Of a stretch of 64,000 nt of DNA, positions 34,671 through 43,080 are shown in pieces; the stretch's first letter is position 1, and each line of letters starts with the position of its first letter. This stretch comes from Clostridia bacterium (lineage in GTDB: Bacteria; Bacillota; Clostridia; Oscillospirales; Acutalibacteraceae). The notes under the pieces were generated by a model, which was given only the letters and a program-made list of their open reading frames with translations, ran no database searches and had not been told where the DNA came from. The stretch is from the NCBI GenBank assembly GCA_900766585.1, contig CAAFVV010000016.1:1-64000 (forward strand). Reading direction: 5' to 3'. The position numbers were made by a program, and so were the translations under genes.

Positions 34671-35849
34671 TTATCCCTCTTTCTTCAGCTCACGCAGAAA
34701 TTCTCCCATCCGCGACAGCGCCTCGCGGATGTGCTGCACCGAATAGCAGTAGGAAATGCGCACAAAGCCCTCGCCGCAGTCGCCAAACGCCGTGCCCGGC
34801 ACCACGGCGACATGCTTCTCCGTCAGCAGACGGCGGCAGAACTCCTCCGAGGTCAGACCGGTCGAGCGGATCGAGGGAAACACATAAAACGCCCCCTCCG
34901 GCTCAAAGCAGTCCAGACCGATCTCGCGCAGCAGATCCAGGATGAGCCGGCGGCGGCAGTCGTATTCCGTCCGCATGGTCTCCACGTCCTCGCTGCCGTT
35001 CTTCATCGCCTCGATCGCGGCATGCTGCGCCGTCGTCGGCGCGCACATGATACCGAACTGGTGCAGCTTTAACATCACCTTCGCGACCGGCGCGGGCGCG
35101 CAGGCATAGCCGAGCCGCCAGCCGGTCATGGCAAACGCCTTGGAAAATCCGCTGACCCGCACCGTCCGCTCCCGCATACCGGAGAGCGACGCAATGCTCA
35201 CATGCGGCTTGTCGCCGTAGGTCAGCTCACTGTAGATCTCGTCGGACAGGACGAAAATATTCGTGTCGCGCAGCACATGGGCGATCGCCTCCAGCTGATC
35301 ATGCCGCATCACGCCGCCGGTCGGGTTATTCGGATACGGCAGCACGAGCAGCTTGGTGCGCGGCGTAATCGCCGCCCGCAGCGTGGAGGCGGTCAGAACG
35401 AACCGATCCTCCGCCCGCGTCACCAGCGGCACCGGCACGCCGCCCGCCATGCGCGTCAGCGGATCATAGCAGACAAAGCTCGGCTCGGGAATCAGCACCT
35501 CGTCGCCCGGCTGTAAGATCGCGCGGAACGCGAGGTCGATCGCCTCGCTGCCGCCGACCGTCACCAACACCTCATCCTTCGGCGCATAGGACACACCGAT
35601 CTGCCGCTGCACATAGGCGGCGATCTCCTCGCGCAGCGCCATCAGACCGGCATTCGGAGTATACCAGGTGCGCCCCTTTTCCAGCGTTTCCACTCCTTTT
35701 TGGCGGATGTGCCACGGCGTTTGGAAGTCCGGCTCACCGACCGAAAGGGAGATCACATTATCCATCTCCGCGGCAATATCAAAAAAGCGCCGGATGCCCG
35801 ACGGCTTGAGCTGCTGCGCCACGGGATTGAGCAAAGATGTGTAATCCAA
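34671..35849 (-). CDS. Class I/II PLP-dependent aminotransferase
   Basis: 392 residues, fold-type I, AspC/PatA-like group. Seen: VISLSVGEPDFQTPWHI near the N-terminus, PYPNNPTGGVM, and the PLP lysine in RVSGFSKAFAMTGWRLGY near residue 235, with the arginine for substrate carboxylate near the C-terminus (FVRISYCYS). The start is a TTG at 35849 (MDYTSLLNP) after GAGGAG; no in-frame ATG fits. It directly follows an Lrp-type regulator, which may respond to its amino-acid substrate. The substrate is not defined. Confidence 0.92.
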   Translation of the reverse strand: MDYTSLLNPVAQQLKPSGIRRFFDIAAEMDNVISLSVGEPDFQTPWHIRQKGVETLEKGRTWYTPNAGLMALREEIAAYVQRQIGVSYAPKDEVLVTVGGSEAIDLAFRAILQPGDEVLIPEPSFVCYDPLTRMAGGVPVPLVTRAEDRFVLTASTLRAAITPRTKLLVLPYPNNPTGGVMRHDQLEAIAHVLRDTNIFVLSDEIYSELTYGDKPHVSIASLSGMRERTVRVSGFSKAFAMTGWRLGYACAPAPVAKVMLKLHQFGIMCAPTTAQHAAIEAMKNGSEDVETMRTEYDCRRRLILDLLREIGLDCFEPEGAFYVFPSIRSTGLTSEEFCRRLLTEKHVAVVPGTAFGDCGEGFVRISYCYSVQHIREALSRMGEFLRELKKEG

Positions 35850-36326
35850 TCAGACTTCTCCTCTCTCGTCCTTTTCCTCGCCTTCAAACAGTACGCCCGC
35901 ATCCTTATAGCGCCGCAGCACCAGATGCGTTGCCGTCGACTGCACGCCCTCGAGCGTTGCGAGCCTCGTCGCCACAAAATCCGCGACCTCGCGGAAGCTG
36001 CGGCCGGTGACGGTCACGGAAAAATCGTAGCCGCCCGACATCAGATACAGGCTCTCCACCTCGCGGTACTGCAAAATCGACTGCGCCAGCTCGTCAAAGC
36101 CGGTGTCGCGCCGGGGGATCACATGCAGCTCGATCAGTGCCGTCACCGCGTCCTTGTCCACGCGGCTCCAGTCCACCACCGCGCGATAGCCGCAGAGGAT
36201 GCCCTCCTGCTCCATTTCCGCGAGATCATGTCTGACCTCCTCGGGCGTCATATTCAGCATTGCCGCCAAACGGTCGTCACTCAGACGCGCGTTTTCCCGG
36301 ATCAGAGACAGCAGTTTTTTGTTCAT
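35850..36326 (-). CDS. Lrp/AsnC family regulator
   Basis: 158 residues: an N-terminal helix-turn-helix (NARLSDDRLAAMLNMTPEEV) and a C-terminal RAM ligand-binding domain (VTALIELHVIPRRDTGFDEL to RRYKDAG). Start at 36326 follows AAGGAGCGG with nine bases spacing. Its stop abuts the TTG start of the aminotransferase. The promoter faces the ATPase promoter across about 10 bases, so binding here could affect both. Confidence 0.9.
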   Translation of the reverse strand: MNKKLLSLIRENARLSDDRLAAMLNMTPEEVRHDLAEMEQEGILCGYRAVVDWSRVDKDAVTALIELHVIPRRDTGFDELAQSILQYREVESLYLMSGGYDFSVTVTGRSFREVADFVATRLATLEGVQSTATHLVLRRYKDAGVLFEGEEKDERGEV

Positions 36327-36360
36327 CAGTACCCGCTCCTTCATGCGTGGATTTTCTTTT

Positions 36361-36388
36361 ATTATACACCGGATCGTGCAAATTTCAA
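36361..36388 (-). promoter_or_regulatory. Promoter of the lrp-aminotransferase-ispE unit
   Basis: On the minus strand TTGAAA (36388-36383), a 16-base spacer, TATAAT (36366-36361). It is back to back with the plus-strand ATPase promoter. Confidence 0.75.
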
Positions 36389-36398
36389 GCATTTCCTA

Positions 36399-36427
36399 TT
36401 GACAAATGACCGTTCACGGCGTATACT
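36399..36427 (+). promoter_or_regulatory. Promoter of the V/A-ATPase operon
   Basis: TTGACA (36399-36404), 17 bases, TATACT (36422-36427). The leader to the first gene is about 70 bases and A/T-rich. Confidence 0.88.
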
Positions 36428-36501
36428 ATCTTCTCAAACCGAAAGTTGTTTTTACCTATATTAAAATATAAGAGAATCCGAAATAGAAGGGAGTCCGCCG
36501 C

Positions 36502-36813
36502 ATGGAGAATATGCTGAAACGCATCATGGATATGGATCGTCAGGCACAGAAGATCATCGACGCCGCCAGACAGGAAAAACTGGAAGCCGAGCGCACAATC
36601 GCGCTGCAGACGGAGGAACTGCGGGAAAACTATCTCGACCGCACCCGCCGGCGTATTCAGATCAACGCCGAAAACGAGCGCACCATCCTCCGTCAGAACT
36701 GGCGGCGCAGGGAGACGGGCTACCAGAAGCAAAAGCAAAGCATGGAACAGACCTTTGCCGAAAAGGGAGAGGAATGGGCAGCCGAACTGGCTGACCGCGT
36801 GATCCGGGGCTGA
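36502..36813 (+). CDS. V/A-type ATPase peripheral stalk subunit (G/H-like)
   Basis: 103 residues, almost entirely charged alpha-helix (Arg, Glu, Gln), beginning MENMLKRIMDMDRQAQKII. Such proteins head many V-type operons in Clostridia and form the peripheral stalk with subunit E. Sequence alone would only say coiled coil; position as the first gene after the operon promoter gives the assignment. Start follows AGAAGGGAG. Confidence 0.75.
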   Translation: MENMLKRIMDMDRQAQKIIDAARQEKLEAERTIALQTEELRENYLDRTRRRIQINAENERTILRQNWRRRETGYQKQKQSMEQTFAEKGEEWAAELADRVIRG

Positions 36814-36844
36814 CCGCCCCGCCGCAAAGGAGGATCGAACCGTC

Positions 36845-37885
36845 ATGGGTGCCTCGGCAAATGTTGTCTCTGCCAAAGTCCGCGCGCTCTACGGCCACCG
36901 GCTCATGCCGGAGGATTACAACGCCATGCTGCACGCCCACAGCGTCAGCGAGGTGGCGAGCTATCTGAAAACACACACCGGATATAAGGCCGCTCTTGCG
37001 GATGTCAACGAATCCACCCTCCACCGGGGGTATCTGGAGACCATTCTCCGCCGCTGCCGCTTTGAGCAGCTCACGGCGCTGTCCCGCTATGAAAGCATGA
37101 CCCGCATGCCGCTGTCGGAGGCGTTCATCCGCTTCGGCGAAATCCGCCAGCTTCTGCTGTTTCTGCGGCTGCTGGGCGCGGGCCGCCCCGAAGCGTATTT
37201 CTTCGATATGCCGCTGTATTTCAACTCTCACTCGCGGCTGAATCTGGTCGGTCTGTCCGAGGTGCGCAGCTATGACGACCTCTGCGCCCTGCTCGACGGC
37301 ACCGAATATGCCCGCACCGTGCGGCAGTTTCCGCCGGATGAAAACGGACGTATCCCGCTGCCGGAGACCGAGACCGCGCTGTATACCGACTGGTACCGGG
37401 AATTTTTCGACCGCATTCGCCGGTATACCCACGGCGAGGAGCGCCGCCAGCTCACCGAGCTGCTGTCGCAGCACCTCAACACCCGCAATGTGCTGCGGAT
37501 CTACCGCCTGAAGCAGTATTTCGACCGCACCCCGGAGCAGATCCGCCCCTATCTGATCGCGCCGTCCTGCGGCATGCCGCAGGCGAGCCTTGAACGGCTT
37601 CTGCAGGCTGATGCCGGGCAGGTCATCCCGCTGTTTGCCCAAATGCCGGCAGGGCGGGGCATCCCGGCGGATCGCTTTGCGGATCTCGCTCAGCTGCAGC
37701 ACCATGTGACCGCCTACCGCAGCCGCCATTATATTCACTATTCCGTCTATCCCTCCGTCGTTTTGCTGTCGTATATGTTCATCAGCGGCGCGGAGGTCGA
37801 CGATATCGTCAACATTATCGAGGGGATCCGCTACGGCCTGTCCCCCGCACAGATCAGGCGGCTGCTGACCGTCTCCATGCGTTAA
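36845..37885 (+). CDS. ntpC: V/A-type ATPase subunit C
   Basis: 346 residues, all-helical, similar to the V-ATPase C/AC39 family that connects the central stalk to the membrane ring. Seen: the N-terminal VVSAKVRALYGHRLMPEDYN, YFDMPLYFNSH, and three helical repeats ending in IEGIRYGLSPAQIRRLL. ATG follows AAAGGAGG. Second in the operon. Confidence 0.9.
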   Translation: MGASANVVSAKVRALYGHRLMPEDYNAMLHAHSVSEVASYLKTHTGYKAALADVNESTLHRGYLETILRRCRFEQLTALSRYESMTRMPLSEAFIRFGEIRQLLLFLRLLGAGRPEAYFFDMPLYFNSHSRLNLVGLSEVRSYDDLCALLDGTEYARTVRQFPPDENGRIPLPETETALYTDWYREFFDRIRRYTHGEERRQLTELLSQHLNTRNVLRIYRLKQYFDRTPEQIRPYLIAPSCGMPQASLERLLQADAGQVIPLFAQMPAGRGIPADRFADLAQLQHHVTAYRSRHYIHYSVYPSVVLLSYMFISGAEVDDIVNIIEGIRYGLSPAQIRRLLTVSMR

Positions 37886-37899
37886 AAGGAGGGAACTGT

Positions 37900-39825
37900 G
37901 TGGCTATTGCCAAAATGAAGCTGATCTCCGTCGGCGGTCCTGCAGATACGCTCGACCGCGTGCTGCACATCTGCGGGAGCTGCGGTGTGTTCCAGGCGGA
38001 CGATGTGACCAAATACTATACGCACGACGCCCCCTATGCGCCGGTGCGGGAGGAAAACCTCTACGCCATCGGGCTGACCAAGCTCGAGGGACTTGTCGAC
38101 CGACTGGGCGGCAAGCTGTCGGGAACGGCAGAGGACGAGGAGGAATTTCCCGACTGGAACGCCTACATTGACCGGCTGGAGGCCCGGGTGCAGGCGTTGG
38201 CAGACCGGCGCGCCGCGCTGACCGCCACACTTGAACAGCTCAACAAGGAGATCGAACAGTTTGAGCATTTCCGCGGGCTGAACATCGACCTGCACGAGGT
38301 GCTGGAAAGCGAGACGATCTCCGTCCGCTTCGGCCGTCTGCCGAAGGAGAGCTTCCAAAAGCTGCAAAGCTATGAGGGCAACCCCTATGTGCTGTTCTTC
38401 CCCGGTGTGTTCGACCGCGAGTATTACTGGGGCGTGTATTTCGCGCCGAAGGAGTACAAGGATGAGGTTGACCGCGTGTTTGCGGGGCTGTTTTTTGAGC
38501 GGATGAAGCTCACTGATCAGGCGGGCACGCCGGAGGAGATCCTCGATCAGCTGCAAAAGAAAAAAGCACAGGCGGACAGCGAATATGCCGAAACCGAAGC
38601 GGAGAAAGCGAACCTCTGGACGCAGGAGCAGGAAGCCTGTCAAAAGCTCGGCCGTTTTCTGCGCTCCCGCTCCTATTTCTTCGGTCTGCGGCAGTACGCC
38701 GCCCGCTATCACGACTGGTTTTTGCTGGCGGGCTGGGTGCCCGCCCGGGAGGAAAAGCGCTTTCTCGCCGCCTTTGACGGGATTGCGGGGCTGGAGATCA
38801 CCAGCGAAACGCCGGAGGAAGCACACCACAGCGCGCCGGTGCTGCTGCACAATCCGCCGGTCATCCGCTCGTTTGAGTATTTCGTCCGGATGTACGGCTC
38901 CCCGCGCTTTAACGAGCTGGATCCGACGCCGTTTCTCGCCGTCACCTATATTCTGCTGTTCGGCATCATGTTCGGCGACGTCGGTCACGGGCTGCTGCTC
39001 GCCCTCGCGGGCGCGTTCATGTGGCGGAAAAAGAAGATGGAGATCGGCCGCATTCTGGTTCCCTGCGGCTTTTCCGCCGCCGTGTGGGGCGTCATCTTCG
39101 GCTCGGTATTCGGCTTTGAGCATCTGCTCGACCCGTTCTACACCCGTGTGCTCGGTCTGCCGCACAAGCCCATCGAGGTCATGCAGTCGGTGACCACCGT
39201 CGTCTATGCCGCCGTGGCGGTCGGCTTTGTGCTGCTGGTCGTCGCGATGCTGATGAACATTTACTCCTCCCTGCGCCGCAGGGACTACGAAAACGGACTG
39301 TTCGGTCCGAACGGCGTGGCGGGACTGGTATTTTACACCGCACTGGTCGTCGGCGGCGTCGGTCAGCTTCTGCTGCACATTCCACTGCTGACCGCCCCGT
39401 ATGTGCTCGGGCTGATCGTGCTGCCGCTGCTGCTGATCTGGATGCGGGAGCCGCTCGGACGCCTTGTGGCGCGCCGTCCGGACTGGAAGCCCGAAAGCCT
39501 CGGTGAATACATGATCCAGAGCTTTTTCGAGCTGTTCGAGGCGCTGCTCTCCTATTTTTCCAACACCCTCTCCTTCATGCGTGTCGGCGCCTTTGTACTG
39601 GTGCACGCGGGCATGATGAGCGCCGTGTTTCTGATGGCGCAGATGCCGCAAAGCCCCGTCGCTTATGCCGCGATCCTCGTTCTGGGCAACCTGCTTGTGC
39701 TGGTCATGGAGGCGCTTCTCGTGGCGATTCAGGTCATGCGTCTGCAGTTTTACGAGCTGTTCAGCCGGTACTATATCGGCGACGGCAAGCCCTTTGCCCC
39801 GCTGGTGCAGCCCGCGGAAAAATAA
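37900..39825 (+). CDS. ntpI: V/A-type ATPase subunit I
   Basis: The large membrane stator subunit, 641 residues: a cytosolic N-terminal half (1 to about 320, with coiled coils at 85-125 and 210-250) and a C-terminal membrane half with about eight segments. Diagnostic are TPFLAVTYILLFGIMFGDVGHG near 340 and NTLSFMRVGAFVLVHAGM near 560, where the arginine needed for ion flow is usually found. Start is a GTG at 37900 after AGGAGGG. Confidence 0.95.
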   Translation: MAIAKMKLISVGGPADTLDRVLHICGSCGVFQADDVTKYYTHDAPYAPVREENLYAIGLTKLEGLVDRLGGKLSGTAEDEEEFPDWNAYIDRLEARVQALADRRAALTATLEQLNKEIEQFEHFRGLNIDLHEVLESETISVRFGRLPKESFQKLQSYEGNPYVLFFPGVFDREYYWGVYFAPKEYKDEVDRVFAGLFFERMKLTDQAGTPEEILDQLQKKKAQADSEYAETEAEKANLWTQEQEACQKLGRFLRSRSYFFGLRQYAARYHDWFLLAGWVPAREEKRFLAAFDGIAGLEITSETPEEAHHSAPVLLHNPPVIRSFEYFVRMYGSPRFNELDPTPFLAVTYILLFGIMFGDVGHGLLLALAGAFMWRKKKMEIGRILVPCGFSAAVWGVIFGSVFGFEHLLDPFYTRVLGLPHKPIEVMQSVTTVVYAAVAVGFVLLVVAMLMNIYSSLRRRDYENGLFGPNGVAGLVFYTALVVGGVGQLLLHIPLLTAPYVLGLIVLPLLLIWMREPLGRLVARRPDWKPESLGEYMIQSFFELFEALLSYFSNTLSFMRVGAFVLVHAGMMSAVFLMAQMPQSPVAYAAILVLGNLLVLVMEALLVAIQVMRLQFYELFSRYYIGDGKPFAPLVQPAEK

Positions 39826-39877
39826 ATTGTCCGTCTGTACACTTTAACTTTATTCTATAAAAACGGAGGTTTTTCCC

Positions 39878-40330
39878 ATGAATGCTCTGCTGTTTATCCC
39901 CGCTGTTCTGCTCGTCCTTTCGGTCTGTCTCACTGTTTTCCTGTTCAAACGCGGCCGCACGGCGCGTCAGGCGCTCGCGATCCAGCTGCTCTCGCTTGTG
40001 GTGATTGCCGCCGTGAGCTGCACGCTGCCGACCGCCGTCAAGGCGGAAACGGCGCCCGCTGACACCGCCGTGACCGATGCCGAAGCCGATAAAACCGAGA
40101 CCGATGCCGATAACGGTGCGGCTGCCGGCATGAAATATCTGGGTACGGCACTCGCGGTCGGTCTTTCCTGCATCGGCGGCGGCATTGCCGTTGCTGCGGG
40201 CGCGCCCGCAGCCATCGGCGCGACGGCGGAGGATCCGAAGTCGTTCGGTAAGTCCATCATCTTCGTGGCGCTCGGCGAGGGCTTCGGTCTTTACGGCCTG
40301 GTCATCTCCATCATGATCCTGAGTAACTGA
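39878..40330 (+). CDS. ntpK: V/A-type ATPase subunit K (membrane ring)
   Basis: 150 residues. Four hydrophobic segments: about 3-24, 35-53, 86-110 and 121-148. The last two make the real c-type hairpin (AVGLSCIGGGIAVAAGAPAA, then FVALGEGFGLYGLVISIMI) with the ion-carrying glutamate in the final segment. The first two are unlike this hairpin and have no carboxylate. Between the halves is an acidic Asp/Thr/Ala linker (about 56-84). So there is one ion site per four helices, as in V-type rings. Start follows ACGGAGG. Confidence 0.92.
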   Translation: MNALLFIPAVLLVLSVCLTVFLFKRGRTARQALAIQLLSLVVIAAVSCTLPTAVKAETAPADTAVTDAEADKTETDADNGAAAGMKYLGTALAVGLSCIGGGIAVAAGAPAAIGATAEDPKSFGKSIIFVALGEGFGLYGLVISIMILSN

Positions 40331-40345
40331 AAAGAGGCGCCGTTC

Positions 40346-40654
40346 ATGCGATTTTTTCTGATCAGCGACAATGTGGATACCGAGGTCGGCATGCGCATGG
40401 CGGGCATCGAGGGCGTCGTCGTCCATGGACGCGAGGAGACGCTGTCGGCGCTTGACCGCGCGCTCTGCGACACCCGCATCGGTATTCTTCTGCTGACCGA
40501 ACCGCTGGCGGAGCTGTGCCGCGAAGAGGTACAGCAGATCAAGCGGGACCGCACGGTTCCGCTGATCGTCGAAATTCCCGACCGCCACGGCAGCGGTCAT
40601 GCCGCGGATACCATTTCCCGCTATGTGCGGGAGGCTGTCGGCATCAATCTGTGA
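40346..40654 (+). CDS. ntpG: V/A-type ATPase subunit F
   Basis: 102 residues of the subunit F family, a rotor component: MRFFLISDNVDTEVGMRMAG, then GILLLTEPLAELC and VPLIVEIPDRHG. Normal length. Lies 15 bases after K and 18 before E. Confidence 0.92.
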   Translation: MRFFLISDNVDTEVGMRMAGIEGVVVHGREETLSALDRALCDTRIGILLLTEPLAELCREEVQQIKRDRTVPLIVEIPDRHGSGHAADTISRYVREAVGINL

Positions 40655-40672
40655 AAGGGCAGGTGATCCCTC

Positions 40673-41272
40673 ATGGCAAACAGTGAAGAAAAAGTGCGCC
40701 AGTTTATGCAGGCCATTCAGCGGTACGCCGAGGAGCAGAGCCGCCGCATCCGCGAAGAGGTGCGGCAGTTTAAGCAGGATAACCTCGCCCGTGCCGAGCA
40801 GCAGGCGCTGACCGAGGCGGCAGCTTTGACGGAAAGAGAGCAGGCCGCCGTGCGGGAGGAAATGAGCCGCGAAATGTCCCAGCGCGACATGGCGGCGCGG
40901 CGGGAGCTGCTCAGCGTACGCGCCGGTATTATGGACAAGACCTTTGCCCTGGCGCGGGAGAAGATCCTCGCCTATACGCGCACCGACGCCTATCCGCAGG
41001 CACTGCAGGAGAGCCTTGATCGGCTCATGGCGCTTCTGCCCGCTGAGGGAACCGTCTACCGTCTCGGCAAAGCCGACAGCGCCCTTTTGCCGTCACTTGC
41101 CGACCGTCTGCCGCAGGGCAGCCGCATCGAGTTGTCCGATGATATCACGCTCGGCGGACTGCGCGGCGAAAACCGCGCGGCGGGTCTGACGGCGGACGAC
41201 ACGCTTGATGCGCGGCTGGATGCGCAGACCGAGTGGTTTGAAGCCCATTCCGGTCTGACGGTATCCTTTTGA
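40673..41272 (+). CDS. ntpE: V/A-type ATPase subunit E
   Basis: 199 residues: a long charged N-terminal helix (about 1-95, EEQSRRIREEVRQFKQDN) and a compact C-terminal domain with LGGLRGENRAAGLTADDTLD, the part that caps the catalytic head. With the 103-residue stalk protein it forms the peripheral stalk. The TTG start of subunit A follows 35 bases later. Confidence 0.88.
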   Translation: MANSEEKVRQFMQAIQRYAEEQSRRIREEVRQFKQDNLARAEQQALTEAAALTEREQAAVREEMSREMSQRDMAARRELLSVRAGIMDKTFALAREKILAYTRTDAYPQALQESLDRLMALLPAEGTVYRLGKADSALLPSLADRLPQGSRIELSDDITLGGLRGENRAAGLTADDTLDARLDAQTEWFEAHSGLTVSF

Positions 41273-41307
41273 TTCCGCTATCCCGATCCGCTAAGGAGGA
41301 GACACCT

Positions 41308-43080
41308 TTGAGTACGACCATATACGGCATCAACGGCCCCGTCGTTACGGCGGCAGGACACACGGCACTGTCCATGATGGAAATGGTGCTGGTTGGCGAG
41401 GAAAAGCTGGTCGGCGAGGTCATCGGCGTCCGCGACGACCGCACCACCATTCAGGTCTATGAAAACACCACCGGTCTGCGTCCCGGCGAGCCGATTACCT
41501 CGACCGGCGGCCCGCTTTGCGTTACGCTGGGACCTGGTATACTGGACAATATTTTTGACGGCATCGAGCGCCCGCTCAAGGCGATGGAGGCTGCCTCCGG
41601 CAGCTTTATTGCCCGCGGCGTCAGCGTAAACGCGCTCGACACCGATAAGCAGTGGGACGTCACACTGACCGTGCGGGAGGGCGACCGGGTCACAGGCGGA
41701 CAGATCTATGCCACCTGCCCCGAAACCCCGTCCGTCCTGCACCGCTGCCTGATCCCGCCCGCCCTGTCCGGCACCGTCACCCGTGTCATGCCAAACGGCA
41801 GCTACACCGTGACAGATATCGTCGCCGAGATCACCGACGACAAGGGCGGTGTCCACCCGCTGACGCTCTGCCAGAGGTGGCCGATCCGCACGCCCCGCCC
41901 CATCGCCGAGCGGCTGTATGCCGACATTCCGCTGATCACCGGTCAGCGCGTTATCGACACGCTGTTCCCGATCGCCAAGGGCGGCACTGCCGCCATCCCC
42001 GGCGGCTTCGGCACCGGCAAGACCATGATGCAGCATCAGCTGGCGAAATGGTGCGATGCCGACATCATCGTCTATGTCGGCTGCGGCGAACGCGGCAACG
42101 AGATGTGCCAGGTCCTCGATGAATTTTCCGAGCTGATCGACCCCAAGACCGGCCGACCGATGACCGACCGCACCGTGCTGATCGCCAACACCTCCAACAT
42201 GCCGGTTGCAGCGCGCGAGGCGTCCATCTACACGGGAATCACTCTGGCGGAATACTACCGCGATATGGGCTACCATGTCGCGATCATGGCGGATTCCACC
42301 TCGCGCTGGGCGGAAGCGCTGCGCGAGATCTCCGGACGGCTCGAGGAAATGCCAGCCGAAGAGGGCTTCCCCGCCTATCTGCCCTCCCGCCTGTCGCAGT
42401 TTTACGAGCGCGCCGCCCTGACGCGTACGCTGTGCGGCGCAACCGGCAGCGTCTCCATCATCGGCGCTGTTTCGCCGCAGGGCAGCGATTTTTCCGAACC
42501 GGTAACGCAGAACACCAAGCGCTTTACCCGCTGCTTCTGGGCGCTCGACAAGGCGCTCGCCTATGCCCGCCACTACCCCGCCGTCAACTGGAACGACAGC
42601 TACAGCGAGTATGTCGGCGACCTGTCCGGCTGGTACCGGAAAAATGTCGGCGAGGATTTCACCGACTGCCGCAACCGGATCAGTGCACTTTTGCAGGAAG
42701 AAAATGCGCTGATGGAGATTGTCAAGCTCATCGGCGCCGACGTGCTGCCAGACGACCAAAAGCTGGTCATCGAGACGGCGCGTGTGATCCGTGTCGGCTT
42801 TTTGCAGCAAAACGCCCGCCACGAAGAGGACACCTACGTCCCGCTTGACAAGCAGCTGCGCATGATGCGCGCGATTTTGCACCTGCACAACCGGGCCAAG
42901 GCGCTCATCGCCGCCAACATCCCGCTTTCCGCCATTGTGAAGCTCGGGCTGTTTGACAAGCTGGTCCGCATTAAATATGAGGTGCCGAATAAGGAGAGCG
43001 CAAAGCTCGACGACTATATTCCGGAGATCGACCAGGCGCTTGCCGCGCTGACCGCTCCGCGGGAGGAGGCAACGGCATGA
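41308..43080 (+). CDS. ntpA: V/A-type ATPase catalytic subunit A
   Basis: 590 residues. Catalytic P-loop GGFGTGKTMMQHQLAKW near 235, the family-specific non-homologous region before it, IIVYVGCGERGNEM, and MADSTSRWAEALREISGRLE near 335. The start is a TTG at 41308 (MSTTIYGINGPVV) after AAGGAGGA; the frame upstream runs into subunit E. Its stop overlaps the subunit B start (ATGA). Confidence 0.97.
   Translation: MSTTIYGINGPVVTAAGHTALSMMEMVLVGEEKLVGEVIGVRDDRTTIQVYENTTGLRPGEPITSTGGPLCVTLGPGILDNIFDGIERPLKAMEAASGSFIARGVSVNALDTDKQWDVTLTVREGDRVTGGQIYATCPETPSVLHRCLIPPALSGTVTRVMPNGSYTVTDIVAEITDDKGGVHPLTLCQRWPIRTPRPIAERLYADIPLITGQRVIDTLFPIAKGGTAAIPGGFGTGKTMMQHQLAKWCDADIIVYVGCGERGNEMCQVLDEFSELIDPKTGRPMTDRTVLIANTSNMPVAAREASIYTGITLAEYYRDMGYHVAIMADSTSRWAEALREISGRLEEMPAEEGFPAYLPSRLSQFYERAALTRTLCGATGSVSIIGAVSPQGSDFSEPVTQNTKRFTRCFWALDKALAYARHYPAVNWNDSYSEYVGDLSGWYRKNVGEDFTDCRNRISALLQEENALMEIVKLIGADVLPDDQKLVIETARVIRVGFLQQNARHEEDTYVPLDKQLRMMRAILHLHNRAKALIAANIPLSAIVKLGLFDKLVRIKYEVPNKESAKLDDYIPEIDQALAALTAPREEATA

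Noticed and set aside
37882..39651. 589-residue minus-strand frame opposite ATPase subunit I
   Set aside because: Low-complexity His/Arg/Gln/Glu composition opposite a conserved membrane protein; shadow.
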